Below, piece after piece: positions 1-6,482 of a DNA stretch of 6,601 bases. The notes below the pieces were generated by a model. That model saw only the letters and a list, made by a program, of their open reading frames with translations, was not told where the DNA came from and did not search any database. Numbering within the stretch: position 1 is the first letter of the stretch; every line of letters starts with the position of its first letter. The position numbers and the translations under genes were made by a program. Location of the stretch: the NCBI GenBank assembly GCA_031266295.1, contig JAISBH010000098.1, forward strand, positions 1 to 6,601, given 5' to 3'. This stretch comes from Oscillospiraceae bacterium (GTDB lineage: Bacteria > Bacillota > Clostridia > Christensenellales > Aristaeellaceae).

Positions 1-30
1 CCCCTTCCCGAAGGCGCGGATGCGCCGCCG
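1..30 (-). other. Start of the region downstream of purL, with a short hairpin
   Basis: Just after the purL stop codon, GGCGC (13-17) and GCGCC (22-26) can form a 5-bp stem with a 4-base loop. A competing 4-bp stem pairs 3-6 with 11-14. No T-run follows on the minus strand within the window, so a Rho-independent terminator cannot be called. The operon may continue beyond the window. Confidence 0.3.
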
Positions 31-3000
31 TCAGCGGAAGTAATCCACACCCCCCTCAAATATGGGTTGATAGGCGTTCTTATCCACATTAAGGTATAAT
101 CCGCGTCCAACGCGCTCACTATGCCCCATTCTACCCAGCATTCTACCATCTGGAGAGCATATGCCCTCCACCGCTCCATATGATCCGTTCGGATTAAACG
201 GCGTGTCCATAGTGGGACTGTCATCCATATCGACATACTGGGTGACGATCTGGCCAGACGCGGCCAGAGACGCGTACTGTTCAGGGGATATAACGAATCG
301 ACCCTCACCGTGCGATATGGGCACCGTGTACACGTCGCCCGCATCACACCTCGACAGCCACGGCGACATGTTCGACGCGACGCGCGTGCGAACCAACATG
401 CTCTGATGCCTGCCAATCACGTTGTATGTCAGCGTCGGCGACGAAGCGTCCTGCGCGCGTATCTCGCCGAACGGAATCAATCCCAGCTTGATCAACGCCT
501 GGAATCCATTACAAATACCCAGCATCAGCCCGGTCCGCAAGCATTCGTTCAACGCCTCGCCGACCGACGGGTTACGCAGGAACGCCAGTATCAGCTTTGC
601 CGAACCGTCAGGCTCGTCACCGCCCGAGAACCCGCCCGGCAGCACGATCATCTGCGAATGCCGGATAAACTCCGCAGCGCGGCTCGCGCTCTCGACAATC
701 TCCGACGGCGTTAGATTGCGTATTACTTGAACAACGGGCTGCGCTCCCGCGCGTTCTAGCGCGCGCGCCGTGTCAACCTCGCAGTTGGTGCCGGGGAACA
801 CGGGTATCCACGCGCGCGGCTGGGCGAATCCCCCCGCGCGGGTTACTCGCTGTCGGATGAACGATATCGGCGCAATGCGCGACGTATCCGCCTTATCCTC
901 CACAGTGCGACGCGGGAACACGCCTTCCAGCCTCGCGTCATACGGAACCGACAATTCCTCCAGGCTCAACCGTTCGTCTCCGATTATTATGGCGGGTTCG
1001 GCGACGGTCTCGCCGACAATAAACGCGTCTGGCAGATCGCCTACATCAGCGTCGCCGCGTAAAGCAAGCAACATCGCGCCTGGCGTCGATTCAAACAGCG
1101 CGTCCGGATCGCACGTTACGCGCGCCCCGACCCCGTTGCCAATACCCATCTTGAACAGCGCTTCCGCCAGACCGCCAGGGCCTAGAGTCCATGCGGCCTC
1201 CAGCGAACCGGATTGAGTCAGGCGTTCTATGCCGTCCAGCGTCCTGATGAAACCGTCGGGATCGTTCAGCGGGTTCACGCCCACGCAAACCAGGGACGCG
1301 CCGCGACCGCCCGTCGTAAGTTTGAATTCATTGGATACCACGCGCCTGATTGATCCCGCCCCTACCGCGAACGCGACCAATGTCGGCGGTACGTCCAATC
1401 CCTCGAAGCTACCCGACATGCTGTCCTTGCCGCCGATGGCCGCTACCCCAAGCGTCGTTTGCGCGGCCAGCGCGCCCAGCAGCGCAGCCAACGGCAGTCC
1501 CCACCGTTTGGGATCGCCGCCCAAACGCGGAAAGTATTCCTGCAATGTCAGGTATAGATTCGACCGCTCGAACCCCGCCGCGACGAGTTTCGACGCCGCC
1601 TCGCACACCGCGAGATACGCGCCGCCGTAAGTGTCGCGCTCCATCCATTCAGGCTGGAAACCGCACGCCATGCCTGAGCACGCGTCCGTCTCGCCCTCGA
1701 CGGGAAAGCGCGCGACCATCGCTTGCGACGGAGTGCGCTGATACCGCCCGCCGAACGGCATCAACACCGTGCCCGCGCCGATCGTGCTGTCGAAGCGTTC
1801 GGCGAGTCCTTGCTGGGAACATATGTTCAGGTCGGATAACAATGATTCGAACCGCTGCTTTATGGGTACGCCATTTACCGCCGGGATATCTTCCTCCGCA
1901 AGAGAGGCGGCCGCTGGTTGCGGCGCACAGCGCGAAGCGGGTGCGTTTCCGCAGAATCCCGAAGGGATTCTTTCATCTATGACCGCCGACGCGTGCCGAC
2001 GCGCGCCGTTCGCGTTCAGAAACCCTCTATCCAAGTCCGCGACGGTCTGTCCGCGCCAGCGCATCACCAAGCGCGGGGACTCGGTTACCACGGCGACCAG
2101 CGTCGCCTCCAGGTTCTCGCGGCGCGCGAACTCGATCATCGCGTCGGCGTCTTCCGGAGCCACTACGACTGCCATGCGCTCCTGACTCTCGCTGACGGCC
2201 AGCTCAGTGCCGTCAAGCCCCTCGTACTTGCGCGGCACTGCATCCAGCGCGACGTCGAGCCCGTCGGCCAATTCACCGATAGCCACGCACACCCCGCCCG
2301 CGCCGAAGTCGTTGCATCGCTTGATCATCCGCGCCGCCTCCGGGTTCTGGAACAGCCGCTGCAGCTTGCGTTCCGTCGGCGCGTTGCCCTTCTGCACCTG
2401 CGCTCCGCAGCTAGTCAGGCTGGATTCCGCGTGCGCCCGCGACGATCCCGACGCGCCGCCGATCCCATCTCGGCCCGTACGCCCGCCTATCAGCAAGACG
2501 GCGTCGCCCGGCTCCGGCTTCATCCGCTTGACATTTTCCGCAGGCACGGCTCCGATTACCGCGCCCAGCTCCAGCCGCTTGGCGGTGTATCCTTTATGAT
2601 AAAACTCGCGCACGTACCCCGTCGCCAGACCGATTTGGTTCCCATACGAACTGAATCCGGCTGCGGCGGTTTGGGTCAGCTTGCGCTGGGGCAGTTTCCC
2701 CGGCAGCGTTGAGGATATCGGCGCGGTGGGGTCGCCCGCTCCAGTGACGCGCATCGCGTGATACACCCTCGCGCGGCCTGAAAGCGGATCCCGGATCGCG
2801 CCGCCGATGCACGTTGCCGCGCCGCCGAACGGTTCGATCTCGGTAGGGTGGTTGTGCGTTTCATTCTTGAACAGCAGCAGCCACGGTCTCAGCTCGCCGT
2901 CCTCGTCTATTGTGACGGGCACTGTGCACGCGTTGATCTCCTCGGATACGTCCACGCGCGGCGGGCGGCCTTGCGCGGCTAACGCCTTCGGGCCAAATGT

Positions 3001-3795
3001 CGCCAGCTCCATAAGCGTGGGCGCGCCAGTTTTTTTGCGAAGTCTTAAGAACCCCTCGTATGTCGACAGCGCGGCGGGGTCGTTGATCTCGACTGAGTCC
3101 AGCTCGGTCAGGAACGTCGTATGGCGGCAGTGATCCGACCAATACGCGTCGAGGATGGCCAGTTCCGTGCGCGTCGGATCGCGGCCTTCCTTGCGGAAAT
3201 AGTCCTGGCAGCATAACAGATCCGCCGTCTCCAACGACAGCCGCTGCTCGTCGATCCAGCGATCCAGCGCGCCCGCGTCCCACTGGCGAAACCCATCGAT
3301 GGTCTCGACCGGCGCGGGTTCCGGCTGCTCCTCGGTCAGCGAGTCCGGCAGGTCGAACGAGGCCTCGCGGCTGTCGACCGGGTTTACTACGTACTTCATT
3401 AGCGCGGCGCGATCGCTCAGCGAAACGTTTCCCTCCAGTACGTATACGCGCGCGGCTCTCACTATCGGCCGCGCCGACTGCGTGATCAGCTGGATACACT
3501 CCGCCGCTGAGTCCGCGCGCTGGTCGAACTGACCTGGCAGGGCTTCCCACGCGAACACGCGATGCAGCTCGTCGCATGGCAATGCCGTATACGCCTCGTC
3601 CAGCGGCGGTTCGTAGAACACCAGCGGCGCGACGGACGCGAACGTTTCCGCGTCCAATCCCTCTACGTCGTAGCGATTGAGCACCCTCACCGCCGTTACG
3701 CCGCTCAATCCCAATTGTTCGCGCGCGTCGCGCAGCAGCTGTGCCGCCTCGACGGCGAACGACGGTTTCTTCTCGACATATATCCTGTTAACCAT
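31..3795 (-). CDS. purL: Phosphoribosylformylglycinamidine (FGAM) synthase, single-chain form with glutaminase domain
   Basis: This cytoplasmic enzyme makes FGAM from FGAR, ATP and glutamine, the fourth step of IMP synthesis. At 1254 residues it has all parts in one chain. An N-terminal PurS-like region (about 1-145) and a charged linker are followed by the first AIRS-like half, with WSDHCRH at 219-225 and FKNETHNHPTEIEPFGGA at 309-326. The second half starts near 650 and carries GGKDSM at 788-793. The class I glutaminase domain runs from about 993 (WIPVFPGTNCEVD). Its likely triad is Cys1095 in GICNGFQ, with His1225 and Glu1227 in MGHSERV, matching the Cys and His-x-Glu of Salmonella PurL. 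Length and the N-terminal third fit the clade II family common in Clostridia (TIGR01857, from memory). The ATG start is set by GGAGG at 3802-3806, six bases upstream and inside purD; the first 8 bp overlap the purD end, which suggests translational coupling. The stop is TGA, 30 bases from the window edge. No frameshift or missing key residue was seen. Confidence 0.97.
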   Translation of the reverse strand: MVNRIYVEKKPSFAVEAAQLLRDAREQLGLSGVTAVRVLNRYDVEGLDAETFASVAPLVFYEPPLDEAYTALPCDELHRVFAWEALPGQFDQRADSAAECIQLITQSARPIVRAARVYVLEGNVSLSDRAALMKYVVNPVDSREASFDLPDSLTEEQPEPAPVETIDGFRQWDAGALDRWIDEQRLSLETADLLCCQDYFRKEGRDPTRTELAILDAYWSDHCRHTTFLTELDSVEINDPAALSTYEGFLRLRKKTGAPTLMELATFGPKALAAQGRPPRVDVSEEINACTVPVTIDEDGELRPWLLLFKNETHNHPTEIEPFGGAATCIGGAIRDPLSGRARVYHAMRVTGAGDPTAPISSTLPGKLPQRKLTQTAAAGFSSYGNQIGLATGYVREFYHKGYTAKRLELGAVIGAVPAENVKRMKPEPGDAVLLIGGRTGRDGIGGASGSSRAHAESSLTSCGAQVQKGNAPTERKLQRLFQNPEAARMIKRCNDFGAGGVCVAIGELADGLDVALDAVPRKYEGLDGTELAVSESQERMAVVVAPEDADAMIEFARRENLEATLVAVVTESPRLVMRWRGQTVADLDRGFLNANGARRHASAVIDERIPSGFCGNAPASRCAPQPAAASLAEEDIPAVNGVPIKQRFESLLSDLNICSQQGLAERFDSTIGAGTVLMPFGGRYQRTPSQAMVARFPVEGETDACSGMACGFQPEWMERDTYGGAYLAVCEAASKLVAAGFERSNLYLTLQEYFPRLGGDPKRWGLPLAALLGALAAQTTLGVAAIGGKDSMSGSFEGLDVPPTLVAFAVGAGSIRRVVSNEFKLTTGGRGASLVCVGVNPLNDPDGFIRTLDGIERLTQSGSLEAAWTLGPGGLAEALFKMGIGNGVGARVTCDPDALFESTPGAMLLALRGDADVGDLPDAFIVGETVAEPAIIIGDERLSLEELSVPYDARLEGVFPRRTVEDKADTSRIAPISFIRQRVTRAGGFAQPRAWIPVFPGTNCEVDTARALERAGAQPVVQVIRNLTPSEIVESASRAAEFIRHSQMIVLPGGFSGGDEPDGSAKLILAFLRNPSVGEALNECLRTGLMLGICNGFQALIKLGLIPFGEIRAQDASSPTLTYNVIGRHQSMLVRTRVASNMSPWLSRCDAGDVYTVPISHGEGRFVISPEQYASLAASGQIVTQYVDMDDSPTMDTPFNPNGSYGAVEGICSPDGRMLGRMGHSERVGRGLYLNVDKNAYQPIFEGGVDYFR

Positions 3796-5119
3796 GCACG
3801 GCCTCCGCGAGCGCCGACTCCAATGTCCTCGTCCCGATATCGGCGCGGTACCGCATACCTTGGAACGAGATCTCGTCGATAGCGGTGTATGCGCGGCTGA
3901 TCGCGTCCGGCAGCGTCCCCGCCGTCGCCGTGACCCCCAGCACGCGCCCTCCGGATGTGATCAGCCCGCCCGACCCATCCGCAGAGTACGCAACCCCAGC
4001 GCAGTCTATCTTAACATCTTTCAGTTGTTTCGTCAATAGCGAAAAATCCTCTGGTTTTATTGGCAAGCCTTTCCTATACTCGCCGGGATAACCGCCGCTC
4101 GCCGCGACTACGCAGCACGCCGCGCCGCCGCTGAACCTCACGTCCGCTTTATCCAACGTCCCGTCGTGAACGGCGATCATTATATCGAACAAATCGCTGT
4201 CCAACAGCGCCAGCACGGATTGCGCCTCCGGGTCACCAAACCTGCAGTTGTATTCAATCACCTTAGGGCCACCGCTTGTCAACATCAGTCCAACGAACAG
4301 GCATCCCTTGAACGGACGGCCTTCCTCGCGCATCGCGGCTAGCGTCGGCTGTACTATTTCACGCTCTATCCGGTTCAGCTCGTCCGGCGTTACCATCGGA
4401 TGCGGCGCGATCGTGCCCATGCCGCCGGTATTCGGGCCGCTGTCGCCGTCGAAAGCGCGCTTGTGATCCATCGCGGCGGGCATCAGGCGATAATGCTCCC
4501 CGTCGGAGAACAGCAGCAGCGACGCCTCTATGCCTTGCAAGAATTCTTCCACCACAACGCGCTGTCCAGCGGCTCCGAAGCGGTTGTCCAACATGCATGC
4601 GCGTATGGCCTCTTCGGCTTCATTCAATGATTGCGCCACCACTACGCCCTTCCCCAGTGCCAATCCATCCGCCTTTATCACCACTGGAAGCGGTGATCGT
4701 CTAATATAATCGAGCGCATCTCCCACTCTATCGAATATCTGGTATGCCGCCGTCGGTATATCGTAACGGCGCATGAGGTCTTTAGCGAACGACTTGCTGC
4801 CCTCGATCAACGCCGCCGCCCTCGTCGGCCCGAACGCGGGTATTTCAATGCCCTCCAACCGATCCACCAATCCCATGCACAGAGGATCATCCGGCGTGAC
4901 GACTGCGAAATCTACATCCCGATCTTTCGCGAACGATTCTATGCCGTCCAAGTCCGTCGCCGATATATTCACGCACTCAATCGGCGCGCACTCCGAATCG
5001 CGAGCGATACCCGCGTTGCCCGGCAGTATGTATATCATCCCAATCGACGGATTCTCCCGGAGTTTTCTCGCCACCGCGTGCTCGCGTCCGCCTGAACCCA
5101 CGATCAGCACTGTCGACAA
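3788..5119 (-). CDS. purD: Phosphoribosylamine-glycine ligase (GAR synthetase)
   Basis: This cytoplasmic ATP-grasp enzyme joins glycine to 5-phosphoribosylamine to give GAR, the second step of IMP synthesis. The 443 residues cover the whole family length, slightly over the usual ~420-430. The N-terminal domain opens with VLIVGSGGREHA (4-15) and GNAGIA (34-39), followed by TPDDPL (75-80), a variant of the usual GPE-x-PL. The ATP-grasp core has VIKADGLALGKGV (147-159), the DHKRAFDGDSGPNTGGMGT stretch (218-236) and EYNCRFGDPEAQ (289-300), which contains the metal- and ATP-binding Glu and Asn. The C-terminal domain carries SGGYPG (341-346) and ends VHG before TAA. The start is TTG. It is preferred because GGTGA lies five bases upstream, whereas the next candidate, GTG at codon 4, would be 14 bases away. 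It lies 26 bp after the formyltransferase gene and overlaps purL by 8 bp, so it is the middle gene of one operon. Confidence 0.97.
   Translation of the reverse strand: MSTVLIVGSGGREHAVARKLRENPSIGMIYILPGNAGIARDSECAPIECVNISATDLDGIESFAKDRDVDFAVVTPDDPLCMGLVDRLEGIEIPAFGPTRAAALIEGSKSFAKDLMRRYDIPTAAYQIFDRVGDALDYIRRSPLPVVIKADGLALGKGVVVAQSLNEAEEAIRACMLDNRFGAAGQRVVVEEFLQGIEASLLLFSDGEHYRLMPAAMDHKRAFDGDSGPNTGGMGTIAPHPMVTPDELNRIEREIVQPTLAAMREEGRPFKGCLFVGLMLTSGGPKVIEYNCRFGDPEAQSVLALLDSDLFDIMIAVHDGTLDKADVRFSGGAACCVVAASGGYPGEYRKGLPIKPEDFSLLTKQLKDVKIDCAGVAYSADGSGGLITSGGRVLGVTATAGTLPDAISRAYTAIDEISFQGMRYRADIGTRTLESALAEAVHG
3802..3806 (-). promoter_or_regulatory. Ribosome binding site of purL inside purD
   Basis: The minus strand reads GGAGG followed by six bases and the ATG at 3795. 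The site lies in the last codons of purD, whose TAA stop falls after the purL start. Ribosomes ending purD would therefore finish on top of the purL start. Confidence 0.8.
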
Positions 5120-5123
5120 TCAG

Positions 5124-5132
5124 CTCACCCTT
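5124..5132 (-). promoter_or_regulatory. Ribosome binding site that decides the TTG start of purD
   Basis: The minus strand reads AAGGGTGAG in the 26-bp gap between the formyltransferase gene and purD. GGTGA (5125-5129) matches the anti-Shine-Dalgarno complement and ends five bases before TTG at 5119. The nearest alternative start, GTG at codon 4, would be 14 bases away, which is too far for good use. Confidence 0.75.
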
Positions 5133-5145
5133 TACCATTTAATAA

Positions 5146-6273
5146 TCAATGATGGAATAGCCGCGTTCCGGTGAAGCACAGCGTTATGTCATGTTCGTCG
5201 CACGCCGCGATCACGTCTGTGTCGCGCTTGGAACCGCCCGGTTCCGCTACATATTGAACCCCGCTGCGGCTTGCCCGCTCTATGTTGTCCGAGAACGGGA
5301 AGAACGCGTCGCTGCCCAGCGACACGCCGCTCAACTGAGACAGCCATTCGGCGCGCTCGTCATGCGTCAATGGTTCAGGCGCGCCGCCCTCGAACCACGC
5401 AGGATCAATAGGTTCGCCGCCCAGGAACAGGTCGATCGCGTTGTTGCGGTCAGGACGCGGCATCCCTTTCTTGAACGGCAGCGCCAATACGCGCGGATGT
5501 TTTCTTAACCACCAGCGATCAGTTTTATCGCCGGCCAATCGCGTGCAGTGAATGCGCGACTGCTGACCCGCGCCTATGCCTATCCCTTGACCATCCTTGA
5601 CATAACAGACGGAGTTGGATTGCGTGTATTTTAGTATGGTCAGTGATAACAGCAGGTCTGTCCTTGCCTGTTCGGGCAGCCGTTTGTTTGCGCCGACGAT
5701 ATTGTTCAGCAATTCATCCGTGATGGCGGCGTCGTTCCGCCCCGCCTCGAACGTTATGCCGTAAATCTGCCGTCGCTCAATCGGTTCCGGCTCGTAGTCC
5801 GGATCGATGCTCAGCGCGCAGTACGCGCCGCCGCGTTTCGCGCGCAGTATCGCCAGGGCTTCAGGCGTGTAACCAGGGGCGATTACTCCGTCGGATACCT
5901 CGCGCTTGATGACCTCCGCAGTGTCGGCGTCGCATACCTCCGACAACGCGATGAAGTCGCCGAACGAGGACATCGGATCGGCGTCGCGCGCACGCAGGTA
6001 TGCCAGGCATAACGGCGAACGGTTCTTTGTGGTTAATGCGGGGTCTGGCGCGACCGCGGCTCCGGCTGGTGAGACATGCTTGAATGACGCCGCGGCCGGA
6101 CGATGCGCGATTTGCTTCATCTCGCGCACCAGCTGCCAGCCGTTTAACGCGTCCATTAGGTTTATATAGCCTGGTCGGCCGCTCTCGACAATCAGCGGGA
6201 GCTTGTCTTTGTGGTATATGCGCGCCGGTTTTTGATGCGGGTTTAACCCGTATTTCAACTGGAGTTCGGTCAC
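5146..6273 (-). CDS. purH: Stand-alone AICAR formyltransferase (PurH transformylase half only)
   Basis: The protein transfers a formyl group from 10-formyltetrahydrofolate to AICAR, giving FAICAR, the penultimate step to IMP. At 375 residues it covers only the formyltransferase part of bifunctional PurH (about 510-530 residues); the N-terminal MGS-like IMP cyclohydrolase domain is absent. KYGLNPHQ (7-14) is the standard opening of the transformylase domain. SFKHVSPAGAAV (63-74) holds Lys65-His66, matching the catalytic Lys-His pair of human ATIC (Lys266-His267). SNSVCYVKDGQGIGIGAGQQSR (219-240), FPFSDNIERASRSGVQY (325-341), EPGGSKRD (344-351) and the C-terminal TGTRLFHH complete the family pattern. 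SSFGDFIAL (102-110) replaces the usual AFGG segment, as I recall in clostridial stand-alone forms. The GTG start is firm: GAGGTGAT lies at 6277-6284 and an in-frame TGA (6283-6285) excludes an upstream start. It is the first gene of the visible operon. The symbol purH is borrowed, since only half the classical protein is encoded. Confidence 0.95.
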   Translation of the reverse strand: MTELQLKYGLNPHQKPARIYHKDKLPLIVESGRPGYINLMDALNGWQLVREMKQIAHRPAAASFKHVSPAGAAVAPDPALTTKNRSPLCLAYLRARDADPMSSFGDFIALSEVCDADTAEVIKREVSDGVIAPGYTPEALAILRAKRGGAYCALSIDPDYEPEPIERRQIYGITFEAGRNDAAITDELLNNIVGANKRLPEQARTDLLLSLTILKYTQSNSVCYVKDGQGIGIGAGQQSRIHCTRLAGDKTDRWWLRKHPRVLALPFKKGMPRPDRNNAIDLFLGGEPIDPAWFEGGAPEPLTHDERAEWLSQLSGVSLGSDAFFPFSDNIERASRSGVQYVAEPGGSKRDTDVIAACDEHDITLCFTGTRLFHH

Positions 6274-6276
6274 TGT

Positions 6277-6284
6277 ATCACCTC
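6277..6284 (-). promoter_or_regulatory. Ribosome binding site of the formyltransferase gene
   Basis: The minus strand reads GAGGTGAT, an eight-base match to the complement of the usual 16S rRNA 3' end. It is followed by ACA and the GTG start at 6273. Counted from GAGG, the spacing is seven bases. An in-frame TGA overlaps the site, so translation cannot begin further upstream in this frame. The strength of the site would compensate for the GTG start. Confidence 0.85.
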
Positions 6285-6291
6285 ATGTGTT

Positions 6292-6312
6292 GCGTCCGCT
6301 GCGGCGGGACGC
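6292..6312 (-). other. Hairpin immediately upstream of the ribosome binding site
   Basis: On the minus strand GCGTCC (6312-6307) pairs with GGACGC (6297-6292) around a nine-base loop. An alternative fold gives eight pairs with one bulge and a CGCA loop. The 3' foot is seven bases before GAGGTGAT. It could keep the ribosome site open or form part of a leader switch, but no competing structure was worked out. Confidence 0.45.
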
Positions 6313-6314
6313 TG

Positions 6315-6332
6315 TTCGATCTTCGGATCGAA
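6315..6332 (+). other. Hairpin with UUCG tetraloop (plus strand) in the leader
   Basis: TTCGATC (6315-6321) and GATCGAA (6326-6332) form a perfect 7-bp stem. Read on the plus strand, the loop is TTCG closed by C and G, the very stable C(UUCG)G tetraloop. On the minus strand, as part of the pur leader RNA, the loop would be CGAA. No U-tract follows on either strand, so it is not called a terminator. It lies 41 bases upstream of the formyltransferase start. Confidence 0.55.
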
Positions 6333-6349
6333 TGCGCTTTAAGTTTGTA

Positions 6350-6411
6350 GCGCCCCGCCACTATGATGCAAGTTGACAACTTCCTTATGGCATTTTTTAC
6401 TGGCGGGGCGC
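6350..6411. repeat. 62-bp nested inverted repeat
   Basis: The outer arms are a perfect 11-bp inverted pair: GCGCCCCGCCA at 6350-6360 and TGGCGGGGCGC at 6401-6411. Inside, ATGC (6366-6369) pairs with GCAT (6390-6393), and the 13-bp palindrome AAGTTGACAACTT occupies 6370-6382. Neither strand has a T-tract after the outer arm, so it is not a standard intrinsic terminator. It could be a REPIN-like repeat, a small MITE remnant or an operator region. The arms are seen directly; any function is inference. Confidence 0.75.
6373..6401 (+). promoter_or_regulatory. Possible sigma-70-type promoter pointing away from the pur genes
   Basis: On the plus strand a perfect -35 TTGACA (6373-6378) is followed by a 17-base spacer and TTTACT (6396-6401), four of six to the -10 consensus. 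It would start transcription near 6408, towards the terminal-repeat element and out of the window. The -35 lies in the centre of the AAGTTGACAACTT palindrome, so a dimeric regulator bound there would block it. On the minus strand the same palindrome gives TTGTCA, but no -10 follows at a suitable distance. A chance match is possible. Confidence 0.35.
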
Positions 6412-6453
6412 AGGAGTAAGGGCTTCGATTTTATCGCTGATAACTAACACGAT

Positions 6454-6480
6454 GCGTTGGGGAACGCCCCCCTTCCCCCC
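6454..6480. other. Small hairpin and C6-TT-C6 tract beside the terminal-repeat element
   Basis: GCGTT (6454-6458) and AACGC (6463-6467) form a 5-bp stem with a GGGG loop. From 6467 the plus strand has six C, two T and six C, so the minus strand has G6-AA-G6. It ends two bases before the first terminal inverted repeat at 6483. The G runs might form a quadruplex, but only two long runs are present. Confidence 0.4.
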
Positions 6481-6482
6481 GA

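Larger units (their letters stand above)
6274..6482. other. Non-coding leader region upstream of the pur operon
   Basis: These 209 bases between the formyltransferase start and the terminal-repeat element contain no open frame I would call a gene; the short ones lack a good start signal and family features. The region instead holds the ribosome site, two hairpins (6292-6312, 6315-6332), a 62-bp nested inverted repeat (6350-6411), a small hairpin at 6454-6467 and a C-rich tract at 6467-6480. I looked on the minus strand for a -35/-10 pair towards the pur genes and found only weak ones: TAAAAT at 6429-6434 with no fitting -35, and TTGCAT with TACAAA at 16-base spacing. Purine, PRPP, ppGpp and ZTP riboswitch cores were not recognised. 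Confidence 0.7.

Noticed and set aside
13..26. Terminator of the pur operon after purL
   Set aside because: The stem is only 5 bp and no T-run follows within the window on the minus strand.
1350..1982. Open frame of 210 codons on the plus strand opposite purL
   Set aside because: Antisense to conserved purL sequence; the Arg/Pro/Ser-rich product has no recognisable motif and no supporting ribosome site was seen.
1918..2712. Open frame of 264 codons on the plus strand opposite purL
   Set aside because: It is fully antisense to the conserved AIRS-like core of purL. The product is Arg-, Ala- and Pro-rich low-complexity sequence of the kind a GC-rich gene gives on its opposite strand, and no family was recognised.
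3030..3036. A7 run in purL (T7 on the plus strand) as a programmed frameshift site
   Set aside because: The codons read CGC AAA AAA ACT in one intact conserved frame, the run is not in the register of a classic X-XXY-YYZ slippery site, and the protein continues normally on both sides.
2861..3577. Open frame of 238 codons on the minus strand in another frame of purL
   Set aside because: It is a frame shadow of purL: the true frame carries WSDHCRH and other family motifs, while this one is Arg/Gly/Ala-rich without motifs.
6350..6411. Rho-independent terminator
   Set aside because: The 11-bp arms are GC-rich as expected, but the 40-base interior is too long for a normal loop and no T-run follows on either strand.
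6274..6482. Purine, PRPP, ppGpp or ZTP riboswitch upstream of the formyltransferase gene
   Set aside because: A ZTP switch would make sense before an AICAR-using enzyme, but the conserved CCGCCUGGGCA-type core and the purine and PRPP cores were not found on the minus strand by reading; a covariance-model scan was not possible.
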